A DNA stretch of 49,477 nucleotides from Candidatus Altimarinota bacterium (GCA_016763975.1 JAESSS010000096.1:1-49477), one strand, 5' to 3'; positions 41,273 through 49,438 are shown, counted from the first letter of the stretch. A program made the numbers and translations. Notes: generated by a model from the sequence alone, not told the origin.

Positions 41273-41812
41273 TTAGCTTAATCCTAACTCATCTGCACTC
41301 TCAGTCAAGGCATCAATCACTCCTTGGATCAATTCCTCCAACTCTATTCCCAATTCCCCAGCCCCCTTCAAAAAATCATCTCTATTCACCGCAGCCGCAA
41401 AACTCTTGGCCTTCATCTTCTTTTTTACTGATTTAACCTTCATTCCAATCATCTTATCGGGCCTCACTTGAGACACCGCCACCACAAAACCACTTAGCTC
41501 ATCAACCGCAAATAGTGTTTTTTCCATAGCTGTTTCCCGCACCGGCCCCTTCCTATCATCATGTTTCAAAATCGCAATCACACTCTCCTCATCCAAACTT
41601 CGTTCCCTCAAAATATCCTGCCCCTTGTCAGGATGCGTCTCCGGCCACTTTTCATAATCAAAATCATGCAAAAGTCCCACCACATACCACATGTCCTTCT
41701 CTCCCTCTGGAGCAAAATGCCTCATAGAACAAGCCACAGACTTGCAATGCCTCTGCAAGCTCTCACTTTCTACGAATTCGTCTAAAATTGATTGTGCTTC
41801 TTTAATCTCCAT
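41273..41812 (-). CDS. HD-domain protein (predicted metal-dependent phosphohydrolase)
   Basis: 179 aa. The HD motif is WYVVGLLHDFDYEKWPETHP (residues about 42-61) with an earlier His (RHCKSVACSMRHF) and a later ILKHDDRKG, which together give the usual H...HD...D metal ligands. HD proteins hydrolyse nucleotides or phosphate esters. It stands between two purP genes in one minus-strand run, which suggests a purine-nucleotide substrate, but that is inference only. The C-terminal 60 residues are helical. Start MEIKEAQSILDEFVE. Confidence 0.86.
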   Translation of the reverse strand: MEIKEAQSILDEFVESESLQRHCKSVACSMRHFAPEGEKDMWYVVGLLHDFDYEKWPETHPDKGQDILRERSLDEESVIAILKHDDRKGPVRETAMEKTLFAVDELSGFVVAVSQVRPDKMIGMKVKSVKKKMKAKSFAAAVNRDDFLKGAGELGIELEELIQGVIDALTESADELGLS

Positions 41813-41821
41813 TTTGAAAGG

Positions 41822-42877
41822 TTAGCCAAGTACTTCATCAAGTCTGTCAGACTCAATCGCCTCTTTGATATCACGCGCCAGTCTACGTCCAGTACTCATC
41901 GGTTCGTTATATCTAAGCCAAGTATATGGAGATCCGTTTATATAAGGATTTGTACCTGCAACGATTCGAGCAGATACTTCAAAAATAAAATAATTCAGTT
42001 CTGGATCAATAATTCCTTCTAAACAGAAAGGTCCAAACAATCCCTTATCTACAAGTTTTTTCGATGCTTTCACTACATTTTCACCCATTTCAAAAAGCTG
42101 AGGCAAAAGTGATTCCCTCAACACAATCGGCACATTCCCCGTAATTGTATAAGTAGTTTTGATACCCGCATCCACTTGATCCTTGGCAGCAATCCTACCG
42201 ATCGAATCAGCATTTGATTCATAACGTTTATCAAATCCCATTATCTCTAGCTCACCAGTCAGCGGACTATAAAAATAATGAGTATAAACCGGCACTCCCA
42301 CAATATATTCTTGCAAAACATATTCTTCATGACCCTTTTTGCCTTTGTATTCTTCATAATGTTCATAAAATTCTTCAGGAGTATTAGCTAGGAAATATCC
42401 CTTGCCACCATGCGCTCCATGAAATTTCACAATCACCGGTCTATCAATATCTTCAGGTTTATCAAAAACCCTTGGAACCTTGATTCCAGCATCCAATAAC
42501 CATTCTCTCTCCTTGCTACGATCAGATTCCCATTCCAAAATCCCTTTGTCCCCGTAGTACATCGCTTTGATATCCATCATGTTTTCTGCACCTACATAAG
42601 CCACAAATGATCCATGAGGAATCAAAATAGCATTCTTATCCATCAACTCTTGTTCAATTTTGAAAAAATCTTTGAAATCATCAACCAAGATAATTTCATC
42701 AGCCACTCCATAGCTCTCATAAGGCCTCTCTTTACCCTTCTGGCAAATACAAATAGTCTCAAAACCCTCATCCTTCGCACCCTTCAGTATCTGCAGGGCA
42801 GTATGGCTTCCCAGTGTCGCTATCTTGTAATCCTTTATGTTAGCCATAAAATGAGAGTAATTATTTTCAGCAAGCAT
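41822..42877 (-). CDS. purP: Formate-dependent FAICAR synthetase PurP
   Basis: 351 aa; ATG 42847 (MANIKDYKIATLGSH) is an alternative start, ten residues later. Typical PurP sequence: KIATLGSHTALQILKGAKDE, YGVADEIILVDDFKDF, the ATP-grasp loop FHGAHGGKGYFLANTPEEFY, EYIVGVPVYTHYFYSPLTGE, and FEVSARIVAGTNPYINGSPY (about 300-320). All motifs look active, unlike its neighbour. Makes FAICAR without folate; PurH in this window can do the same step with 10-formyl-THF. Divergent from the 137-aa gene at 42944. Confidence 0.93.
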   Translation of the reverse strand: MLAENNYSHFMANIKDYKIATLGSHTALQILKGAKDEGFETICICQKGKERPYESYGVADEIILVDDFKDFFKIEQELMDKNAILIPHGSFVAYVGAENMMDIKAMYYGDKGILEWESDRSKEREWLLDAGIKVPRVFDKPEDIDRPVIVKFHGAHGGKGYFLANTPEEFYEHYEEYKGKKGHEEYVLQEYIVGVPVYTHYFYSPLTGELEIMGFDKRYESNADSIGRIAAKDQVDAGIKTTYTITGNVPIVLRESLLPQLFEMGENVVKASKKLVDKGLFGPFCLEGIIDPELNYFIFEVSARIVAGTNPYINGSPYTWLRYNEPMSTGRRLARDIKEAIESDRLDEVLG

Positions 42878-42908
42878 ACTAATAATCCAACTTTTTGTCC
42901 ACTAAAAA

Positions 42909-42937
42909 TTGACAATGTTTAATTAGTACTCCAAAAT
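42909..42937 (+). promoter_or_regulatory. Putative promoter of the repeat protein gene
   Basis: Perfect TTGACA (42909-42914), 17-nt spacer, CAAAAT (42932-42937), then 6 nt to the ATG at 42944. A leaderless transcript is expected. The gap to the divergent purP gene is 66 nt. Confidence 0.5.
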
Positions 42938-42943
42938 CAGGGC

Positions 42944-43357
42944 ATGGAAAAAAAATGGCCAGATAGAACAGAAGATGAAAGTAGAGATGACCGCGAAGGT
43001 CATGTTCATATCCTGCGTGATCCAGAAACAGGAATTGCCTCCCACGATCATGACAATAATCCTATTCCTCCAGGCCATTATCTAAATGATAGCGCCCGAA
43101 GACGTGCAAGTATAAACGCTATACGTGAACCAGTACAGAGGGTGCATAGGGAACTAGGCCGATTTGATAGGGCAGAAGAAGCTCGCTTAATTAGACTTAG
43201 GGCTGGAGAGGAAGAGGCAATTGAGTTTCTCAAAGAAGTAGGTGGTTCTCGAGATGATAGGGAAGGAGGTGTGTTTATTCCTCGAGATGAAAAAGGGATC
43301 GCATATTACGACCATGATGGAATTCCTATAGATTCCAACCATCCACTAAATAGATAG
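42944..43357 (+). CDS. Unknown protein with two copies of a 35-residue repeat, 137 aa
   Basis: Two copies of one unit: residues about 13-49 (SRDDREGHVHILRD...GIASHDHDNNPIPPGHYLN) and 101-135 (SRDDREGGVFIPRDEKGIAY, then YDHDGIPIDSNHPLN). They share SRDDREG, RD, GIA, DHD and PI at the same spacing. Between them is a charged helix (EARLIRLRAGEEEAIEFLKE). The Asp/His-rich DHD words could bind metal, which is only a guess. No family recognised, no export signal. It overlaps the 3' end of uppP by 12 nt. Confidence 0.6.
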   Translation: MEKKWPDRTEDESRDDREGHVHILRDPETGIASHDHDNNPIPPGHYLNDSARRRASINAIREPVQRVHRELGRFDRAEEARLIRLRAGEEEAIEFLKEVGGSRDDREGGVFIPRDEKGIAYYDHDGIPIDSNHPLNR

Positions 43358-44167
43358 CGTAAGTTCCACAGGTGGCTCACAACAAACAATCCCTGCTTGC
43401 CACCACACCAACGCAGCGACGATCAAAAGATAAACCGCAAAAACTACTAGCGAGTGTTTTTTCAAGAACTTCATCAATCCCCACACAGCAAAAAGTCCAA
43501 AAATAAATGCACTGAGAAACCCTACCACCAAAGGTCCAATTGAAACTCCCAACTCTCCACCAGTTTTTAAACTAGTCAGCAGTCCCGCCCCAAAAATCGC
43601 CGGCGCTCCCAACAAAAAACTAAACCTCGCAGCTTCTTCACGTTTTATCCCGGCAAACAAACCAACCACAATCGTCGAACCACTCCTCGACACTCCCGGA
43701 ATTATCGCCACGGCTTGAGCCACACCAATCAACAATGCTTTCCACCAATTCATCTTGCTCGGCCCACGCTTGCGATGCACCCATTCTCCTATCAAAAACA
43801 CCACAGCCATCACAGTCATCGCCAAAGCCACCATATAAACATCTCTAAAAATTGAATCAATAAATTCTTCCCCATACAGCCCCACAAAAACCGCCGGAAT
43901 AGTTCCCACAATAATCCATCCTAAGAGAGGCCGATATTTTTCATCTTTCACAAACACAGCGCGAATCAGTCCCCAAATATCTTTCCAAAAATAAACCAAA
44001 ATAGCCAACAAAGTCCCCACATGAACCACCACATCAAAGCTCTTTAATTCGCTCACATCCAAACCCAAAAAGTACTCTCCCAAAACCAAATGCCCACTCG
44101 AAGAAATAGGTAGAAATTCACTAATACCTTGGATAATCCCTAAAATTAAAGCCTCTAATAAAGTCAT
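43346..44167 (-). CDS. uppP: Undecaprenyl-diphosphatase (BacA/UppP)
   Basis: 273 aa, about eight membrane helices. Recycles undecaprenyl pyrophosphate, the carrier for peptidoglycan and surface glycans. The catalytic motifs are EFLPISSSGHLVLGEYFLGL (residues about 17-36) and IPGVSRSGSTIVVGLFAG (about 155-172), both complete. Start ATG 44167 overlaps the preceding membrane gene stop by 4 nt. It serves the same pathway as murG and ftsW in the window. Confidence 0.95.
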   Translation of the reverse strand: MTLLEALILGIIQGISEFLPISSSGHLVLGEYFLGLDVSELKSFDVVVHVGTLLAILVYFWKDIWGLIRAVFVKDEKYRPLLGWIIVGTIPAVFVGLYGEEFIDSIFRDVYMVALAMTVMAVVFLIGEWVHRKRGPSKMNWWKALLIGVAQAVAIIPGVSRSGSTIVVGLFAGIKREEAARFSFLLGAPAIFGAGLLTSLKTGGELGVSIGPLVVGFLSAFIFGLFAVWGLMKFLKKHSLVVFAVYLLIVAALVWWQAGIVCCEPPVELTLSI

Positions 44168-44754
44168 TTCTTCTTATTAAAAACAAAATAATTCACTACC
44201 ATTGCCGCCGTCATCAAAGCCGGCCCGACTACCACGGTATAAGAAAGCGCCATCACAAACCTGCCTCCAGAGGTAGACATTTTGATGCTCAAAAGTTTAC
44301 AAGTGCTGATCAATGCATCCGTTGTGCCCTTTTCTCCAGCAAAAGCACAATCCATCGCAATTTGCATGTAAGCAAAAGAAATAAGCGCAAAAAGTACAAA
44401 AGCTCCCATCAACCAATGCTTCACATTCAGATCGATCCATTTCCAAAACTCTCTCCAGATAAAGAAGTAAAGCACTACAAAAGCCACTATCGCCACCAAG
44501 ATTGCTATGGAAGATTCCAAACCAAAAGCTATCCCGATCATAAAATACATCCAGACAGGATACAAAACCACCACCGAAACAAGATGCCACATCACATCAT
44601 TGTCCCACTTTTTCAAAGCCACAAGCACCAGCAAAAAGGGCAACAAAACAAAAGCCAAAATCACAAGTTTATTCAAAAACAAAGAAACAAGAAACAAAAG
44701 CACCAAAAACACCAAAGCCGATTTTTTATACTTTCCAGCAACAGGATTTTTCAT
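44164..44754 (-). CDS. Unknown membrane protein, 196 aa
   Basis: Short basic N-terminus (MKNPVAGKYKKS), then about six membrane helices (LVFLVLLFLVSLFLNKLVIL, LVSVVVLYPVWMYFMIGIAF, AILVAIVAFVVLYFFIWREF, LMGAFVLFALISFAYMQIAM, and a last one before NYFVFNKKK). An external loop has two cysteines (MDCAFAGEKGTTDALISTCK) that could form a disulfide. No family recognised. It is coupled to uppP by a 4-nt overlap and lies 3 nt after purH on the same strand. Confidence 0.65.
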   Translation of the reverse strand: MKNPVAGKYKKSALVFLVLLFLVSLFLNKLVILAFVLLPFLLVLVALKKWDNDVMWHLVSVVVLYPVWMYFMIGIAFGLESSIAILVAIVAFVVLYFFIWREFWKWIDLNVKHWLMGAFVLFALISFAYMQIAMDCAFAGEKGTTDALISTCKLLSIKMSTSGGRFVMALSYTVVVGPALMTAAMVVNYFVFNKKK

Positions 44755-44757
44755 ACT

Positions 44758-46278
44758 CTAATGTCTAAAATATCTTCTTCCTGAGAATACCATACTTATG
44801 CCCAACTCATCCGCTCTCGCAATCACTTCTTCGTCACGAATCGAGCCTCCCGGTTGAATAATAGCCGTCACACCGAGCTCAATAGCCGCCTCCATCGCAT
44901 CCGTAAACGGAAAGAAAGCATCCGAAGCCATCACAGAACCCTTTACGCGATCTCCGCCCTTTTTCCCAGCAATATACACACTATCCAAACGAGACATCTG
45001 TCCCGCCCCAACCGCCGTCACAGTGCGACCCTTGGCCATCACTACAGCATTGGACATCACATGTTTACAAACCTGTGTCGCAAATAACATCGATTGAATT
45101 TCTTCGTCTGAAGGGGCTTTTTTAGTCACAACTTTCAAATCCTCCGGCTTCAACTCATAAGTATCCTTGGTCTGAATCAAAATCCCCCCAGCCACTTTCT
45201 TCACATCAGTACTCATCAAATCTCTCTTCAGCGCACCGAGATCCAAAATCCTCAAATTCTTCCTAGTCATCAATCTCTTCAACGCACCTTCAGAATAAGA
45301 AGGTGCCATCACCACTTCCACGAACATTTTTTGTTCCTTCATGTAATCCACCATCTCATCTGTAAATTCACGATTCACCGCAATGATACAACCAAAAGCT
45401 GACATTGGATCCACGCCATGACCCTCTCTAAATGCTTCTTCAATCGTATCTGCCGAAGCCGCACCACAAGGATTATTATGTTTAATAAAAACCGCCGTTG
45501 GATCTTTGAATTCCTTCACCAACTCAAGAGCAGAATTGCCATCGACGATATTGTTGAATGAAAGTTGTTTGCCGTGCAGCACTTTGGCATTGGTAATGTT
45601 GGAATCTTCATTATCTGGATTACGAAAGAATGCCGCCTTTTGATGAGGATTTTCCCCATATCTCAAAGACGAAACTTTTTCATAATGCAAATTCATCAAC
45701 TCCGGCTCATCACAAACCTCCCTGAAATAATTATCAATCGCCAAATCATAACGAGAAGTCATTGTAAAAGCTTTTCGTGCCAATTTTTTCCTCCCAGCCT
45801 CATCCATTTCCAAATCAATCGAATCATAATCTGCAGGATCCACCACCACTGTCACAAATCTAAAATTCTTCGCAGCCGAGCGAATCATCGACGGCCCACC
45901 AATATCAATATTTTCAATCGCCTCGGCTTCCTCAACCCCTTCTTTAGCAATAGTCTCTTCAAATGGATAAAGATTTACCACCACCATATCAATCATTTTT
46001 ACATCATTTTCCTCAGCTTCTTTCATATGTTCCGGATTGTCACGAAGCGCGAGCAAACCACCATGCACTTTTGGGTGCAAAGTCTTCACACGACCATTCA
46101 TCATCTCCGGAAAACCTGTGTAATCGCTTACATCCACCACTTCAATCCCAGCCTCCTTCAAAACACGAGCAGTTCCACCAGTCGACAAAATCTCCGCTCC
46201 CGCATCCGCTAACTTCTGAGCAAAATCAACAATACCACTCTTGTCCGAAACGCTGATAAGTACACGTTGAATCGCCAT
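44758..46278 (-). CDS. purH: Bifunctional AICAR transformylase/IMP cyclohydrolase PurH
   Basis: 506 aa, full length. Last two steps to IMP. The N-terminal cyclohydrolase has LISVSDKSGIVDFAQKLADA, STGGTARVLKEAGI and NGRVKTLHPKVHGGLL; the transformylase half has RYGENPHQKAAFF, FIKHNNPCGAASADTIEEAF (catalytic Lys-His) and SAFGCIIAVNREF, and ends AIIQPGGSIRDEEVI and MVFSGRRYFRH. Both halves look active, so two formylation routes (PurH with folate and PurP with formate) coexist here. The promoter is clear upstream. Confidence 0.97.
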   Translation of the reverse strand: MAIQRVLISVSDKSGIVDFAQKLADAGAEILSTGGTARVLKEAGIEVVDVSDYTGFPEMMNGRVKTLHPKVHGGLLALRDNPEHMKEAEENDVKMIDMVVVNLYPFEETIAKEGVEEAEAIENIDIGGPSMIRSAAKNFRFVTVVVDPADYDSIDLEMDEAGRKKLARKAFTMTSRYDLAIDNYFREVCDEPELMNLHYEKVSSLRYGENPHQKAAFFRNPDNEDSNITNAKVLHGKQLSFNNIVDGNSALELVKEFKDPTAVFIKHNNPCGAASADTIEEAFREGHGVDPMSAFGCIIAVNREFTDEMVDYMKEQKMFVEVVMAPSYSEGALKRLMTRKNLRILDLGALKRDLMSTDVKKVAGGILIQTKDTYELKPEDLKVVTKKAPSDEEIQSMLFATQVCKHVMSNAVVMAKGRTVTAVGAGQMSRLDSVYIAGKKGGDRVKGSVMASDAFFPFTDAMEAAIELGVTAIIQPGGSIRDEEVIARADELGISMVFSGRRYFRH

Positions 46279-46303
46279 AGTTTTTTGGAATTAAGCCCAA
46301 AAC

Positions 46304-46332
46304 AATCTACCCACGCTCAGCTAATAAATCAA
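46304..46332 (-). promoter_or_regulatory. Putative purH promoter
   Basis: On the minus strand TTGATT (46327-46332), 17-nt spacer, TAGATT (46304-46309). The start codon at 46278 follows after 25 nt. It overlaps the stop region of the upstream ORF. No purine-box or riboswitch-like structure was noticed in the leader. Confidence 0.5.
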
Positions 46333-46736
46333 GCATTCTCAATCAAAACCGATGATACTCCTTTACGAATCATCACCCTTACAGCATCGCCAGTTTTTAG
46401 TTTTGCCATCGAATCTCTAGCTTCCCTAGAATCAGAACTATCATCACGAGCGCCACCAAACCTGAGCTGGTCCCGACTAGGGCTAAAAATACCCCTACAG
46501 TGCATCAATGTAATCCGCCTCGGTCCCACACTACCAAAAAGGCTGTGTTCTTTGGGGCTGTCCAGGCCGCAGTCTTGTTCAGAAAATCCCTTCATTACAA
46601 CAGAAGCATTATCAAACAGCTGTTCTCTAAACGCCTCAATCTTTCTGAGAAAAGGGTTTACTTCATTAATAATTTCCTGCCTATTATCTGGGTTATGGCC
46701 CTCGAAGGGGGATTCATTGAGGGTGTTGCTTCTCAA
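46329..46736 (-). CDS. Unknown protein, 135 aa, probably cut at the contig join
   Basis: The frame begins at TTG 46736, just at the suspected join, and stays open further upstream, so the true N-terminus may be missing. The readable part has SPFEGHNPDNRQEIINEVNP, helical FLRKIEAFREQLFDNASVVM, a region rich in Asp/Arg/Ser (RFGGARDDSSDSREARDS) and a beta-like end (KLKTGDAVRVMIRKGVSSVL). No family recognised. The style is like other small unknown proteins of the left-hand genome (for example 1423-1842). It is upstream of purH. Confidence 0.5.
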   Translation of the reverse strand: MRSNTLNESPFEGHNPDNRQEIINEVNPFLRKIEAFREQLFDNASVVMKGFSEQDCGLDSPKEHSLFGSVGPRRITLMHCRGIFSPSRDQLRFGGARDDSSDSREARDSMAKLKTGDAVRVMIRKGVSSVLIENA

Positions 46737-46758
46737 AAAAAAGTTTAAAACGATAAAG
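46737..46758. other. Suspected chimeric junction between two genomes
   Basis: To the left lies CPR-like sequence with purH and an ORF open up to this point. To the right, from 46759, a reading frame begins in mid-domain of NrdB (SIHLAFG, normally preceded by RDE) with no start codon. The join lies in an A-rich word (CTCAAAAAAAAGTTTAAAACGATAAAG). Translation signals and gene style change here. Confidence 0.7.
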
Positions 46759-47121
46759 AGTATCCATCTCGCCTTCGGATGTGACTTGATTAACGCAATT
46801 AAAGAAGAAAATCCGAGTGTCTGGACGCCAGTATTTCAAAAAGAGATAACCGACATGATCGCACATTCTGTTATTCTTGAATCGAACTATGCTCTTGATG
46901 CATGTCCTCAAGGAATGCTCGGTATTAACAGCCAACAGTTTGTCGAATATGTTGAGCACATTGCTGATCGACGCCTTGAACGGCTTGGCCTTCCACAAAT
47001 ATATGGAACTGCAAATCCATTTCCATGGATGTCGCAATCGGTTGACTTAACAAAAGAGAAGAATTTCTTCGAAACACGAGTTACTGAATACAAAACAGCT
47101 GGATCTCTCGACTGGGATTAA
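46759..47121 (+). pseudogene. nrdB: Ribonucleotide reductase beta subunit (NrdB), C-terminal fragment
   Basis: 120 residues of the class I RNR small subunit: SIHLAFGCDLINAIKEENP, FQKEITDMIAHSVILESNYA, VEYVEHIADRRLERLGLPQI, then NPFPWMSQSVDLTKEKNFFE and the C-terminal tail RVTEYKTAGSLDWD that docks to NrdA. The N-terminal two thirds, with most iron ligands, are absent. The plus-strand frame continues leftward to 46267 but that part is antisense to another ORF and does not resemble NrdB. A strong terminator follows. The truncation is best explained by an assembly join. Confidence 0.88.
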
Positions 47122-47141
47122 ACTTTTAAGAGAATTAAAAA

Positions 47142-47180
47142 AGAGAGCCGTTCTAGATCTAGAACGGCTCTCTTTTTTTT
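47142..47180. terminator. Bidirectional terminator (perfect 32-bp palindrome)
   Basis: AGAGAGCCGTTCTAGA pairs perfectly with TCTAGAACGGCTCTCT (47142-47173), followed by T8 on the plus strand and preceded by A6, which is T6 on the minus strand. It can end nrdB from the left and the secreted-protein gene at 47194 from the right. Such a strong hairpin was not seen in the left part of the window. Confidence 0.88.
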
Positions 47181-47193
47181 ATATTATTTTTCT

Positions 47194-48201
47194 TTAACGG
47201 TGACTAATTTTAATTGAAGGAGTTGCAACATCTTTAACTAAGTTGAAAACTTTAAGCAACGACTTGAAATTATTCAAAAATCGTTCGCCAACTGGATGTG
47301 CTGTTGCTCCTGCAGCAACACTCAAAAAAACAGAAGTGATTAGCATACTTTTTGAACTCAACAAGTATTGTGTAAACAGACCATCGAATTTAGTAACTTC
47401 TGTTGAAGTTGAAAGCTTCTGTCCAGATTTTTGTAACAATGTTGGAAGCAATACTTTAAAGATCGATCCAACAACTGGGGACATAAAACGAGTCAGACGC
47501 TTTACTTTTCGTGCATTACATTTTCTAAACAGAGCATATTTAGTTAACGCTTCTGTAACCAATGCACCTGATGCACCAGCCACGCCCTTTTCCCACTGAA
47601 ATTCTAACGTTTCATCATGGGCAGTCGCACCTTCTGTAAACGTACGAATCAAGAAATTCCATCCACCACGCAAGAGTCCCGTTCCTAAAACATCTTGTCC
47701 TCGAGCTGAACTATTAACATACTTTTGAACAAATGCAACTTTATCTTTTTTAGAAATATTCTTATCAAAATCAAGTAAATATAATCCAACTAAATACTTA
47801 ACCATATTATGTACAATTTTTTCACCGAAAAACGGGGCGTACCCTGCTTCTCGTTCTGTGAGCTCATCAGAGTTCTCACGGAGAGCATCCATGCTTGCTG
47901 AAGCGACACCTTCAAGGGCATCCGCTACAACCGGAGCATATTTACCATCAATTTTTTTTAATTCTCCACCAGCCAAGGCCAAACCTTCAGCAAAGCCTTT
48001 AACTGCACCAGGCAAAAGATTGTTCTTTGCTGAAACAACAACTTCTTCGAAACTTGACCCATTTTTATGTTCATGAACGTGATGATGTTCATGCCTTATC
48101 ACAGCATTAGAATCAACATTTTCATCATTTTTTTGCGCAGCACTCAAAGAAAAACAACTCAGAGCAAAAACTACTTGTAAAAACTTTTTATATTTATTCA
48201 T
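47194..48201 (-). CDS. Secreted protein, paralog 1 (His-rich N-terminus), 335 aa
   Basis: Signal peptide MNKYKKFLQVVFALSCFSLSA, cleavage probably after SAA. The mature protein begins with a His-rich stretch (RHEHHHVHEHKNG, residues about 37-49), then helical regions such as LLPGAVKGFAEGLALAGGEL, FFGEKIVHNMVKYLVGLYLL and a basic KCNARKVKRLTRFMSP. A hydrophobic stretch (SMLITSVFLSVAAGATAH) lies near residue 295. The gene at 48404 shares the order of these elements. An AAGGAT ribosome-binding site precedes the ATG. No named family; the style recalls Dependentiae secreted proteins, which is only an impression. Confidence 0.75.
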   Translation of the reverse strand: MNKYKKFLQVVFALSCFSLSAAQKNDENVDSNAVIRHEHHHVHEHKNGSSFEEVVVSAKNNLLPGAVKGFAEGLALAGGELKKIDGKYAPVVADALEGVASASMDALRENSDELTEREAGYAPFFGEKIVHNMVKYLVGLYLLDFDKNISKKDKVAFVQKYVNSSARGQDVLGTGLLRGGWNFLIRTFTEGATAHDETLEFQWEKGVAGASGALVTEALTKYALFRKCNARKVKRLTRFMSPVVGSIFKVLLPTLLQKSGQKLSTSTEVTKFDGLFTQYLLSSKSMLITSVFLSVAAGATAHPVGERFLNNFKSLLKVFNLVKDVATPSIKISHR

Positions 48202-48403
48202 ACATAATCCTTAAATAATTCAATAAAACTATAACTTTTTAATGCGGCACTATTTTTAATACCATTATTAAAATAGATCGACTCTATCGATAGAACAAGC
48301 GGGATTAGATCAAAAATGAGTATTCTAATTAAAAAGAGAGTTTTAATTAAAAAAAAGGAGCTTTCTGGTAGAAAGCTCCTTTTAAAGAAAGAATCAATAT
48401 TTA
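48202..48403. terminator. Gene-free gap with terminator hairpin (minus)
   Basis: The 202-nt gap between the paralogs holds AAAAGGAGCTTTC-TGGTA-GAAAGCTCCTTTT (48353-48383), which on the minus strand is followed by a T-rich run, as expected for termination of the gene at 48404-49438. The remaining bases (48202-48350) probably hold the promoter of the downstream paralog; no clear boxes were singled out. Confidence 0.78.
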
Positions 48404-49438
48404 TTATTTTTGATGAAATATCTTTACAACCTTTGCAATACTACCAATAATATCAATTAAACTTTTCAAAAATTTTGCAGATTGCGTACTCCCTTTCAGT
48501 GGAGCAACTAAAGCAAAGCCAGAAATGATACCACCACCAATTAAAAAAGGCGTTGCTTGTAACAAAAGACTATCATTGACTAATTCCATTCCTTCATAAT
48601 TCCATTTCTTAACTTTATCATGTGCAATTACTTTCATAAAACTACCACCCAAAGTTGAAGCCAAACGACGCAATCTTTGTGCTCGCTTTAATTTTACTTT
48701 TGAGTCTGACTTGCCATCAACAAATAAATTAGCTAACTGTTCACCACAAAAAGAACCTGCAAAAGAACTCAAACCGAGTATCGGATTCCAAACCATTTTA
48801 TCTTCAGAACCATTACCTTCTTCTATAAAAAATCCTTCAGTCACAGTCCTCAAAGCCCCTTCACATAAGATTTGTGATGTAACTTTTTCACTTATTTGAC
48901 GACCTCGAGATAAATTATTGACCCATTTTTCAAGTAACAGTTTTTTACTTTTAGCAGACACTCCATCGTCTTCAGCAAGCATGTCTATAACAACTAATCC
49001 TGTAAGATATTTGATTGTATTATGTATGCTTTTTTCTGCGAAATATGAACCGGCTCCTTCATCAATCTGTAAAAACTGTTCTGGATTTTTTCGCCATGCT
49101 TCAGCACAAAGACTTGATACTGATCCAGCAACATCTGACGCAATAATAGCAGCAACGATTCTACTGTCGTCAATTTCATTACGACCAAGACTGAGACACG
49201 CTTCAGTAATTCCTTCGATTATTCCTGTAGCTACTCCTGGAGCAACATTTCTCTTAACTGATTCAAGCATTTCATCAAATGATGATTCATTACCACTTGT
49301 TTTAACAACATGCGTATGATTCACATTAATATCAGCCGCATCATACGTATGATGCATATTAATATCAGGCTGAGCAAAAAGACTTGCTTCTGAACCAAAC
49401 ATCCCAAACAGAACTAATAAACCTATATTTCTTTTCAT
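48404..49438 (-). CDS. Secreted protein, paralog 2, 344 aa
   Basis: Signal peptide MKRNIGLLVLFGMFGSEASLFA. The mature start is His-containing (INMHHTYDAADINVNHTHVV), followed by SFDEMLESVKRNVAPGVATG and ISDR-like helices; GSYFAEKSIHNTIKYLTGLV matches FFGEKIVHNMVKYLVGLY of the neighbour, and KRAQRLRRLASTLGGSFMKV matches its basic segment. Overall the pair diverged strongly but kept length and order. An AAGGAT site lies before the ATG (minus strand, about 49,446-49,451). Function unknown. The last 39 nt of the window (49439-49477) hold only its leader. Confidence 0.75.
   Translation of the reverse strand: MKRNIGLLVLFGMFGSEASLFAQPDINMHHTYDAADINVNHTHVVKTSGNESSFDEMLESVKRNVAPGVATGIIEGITEACLSLGRNEIDDSRIVAAIIASDVAGSVSSLCAEAWRKNPEQFLQIDEGAGSYFAEKSIHNTIKYLTGLVVIDMLAEDDGVSAKSKKLLLEKWVNNLSRGRQISEKVTSQILCEGALRTVTEGFFIEEGNGSEDKMVWNPILGLSSFAGSFCGEQLANLFVDGKSDSKVKLKRAQRLRRLASTLGGSFMKVIAHDKVKKWNYEGMELVNDSLLLQATPFLIGGGIISGFALVAPLKGSTQSAKFLKSLIDIIGSIAKVVKIFHQK

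Noticed and set aside
45565-46212. 215-aa plus-strand ORF
   Set aside because: Antisense to purH; His/Ile/Arg-rich shadow composition.
1-46736. UGA recoded as glycine (as in Gracilibacteria or Absconditabacteria)
   Set aside because: TGA ends mutL, aroE and others at the expected family C-termini, so the standard code is used.
46267-46758. Long N-terminal extension of the NrdB fragment
   Set aside because: This half does not resemble NrdB and lies antisense to the 135-aa ORF; it is a chance open frame across the join.
47142-47173. Perfect palindrome as a recombination or transposon site
   Set aside because: Placed between convergent gene ends with T-runs on both strands, it is best explained as a terminator.
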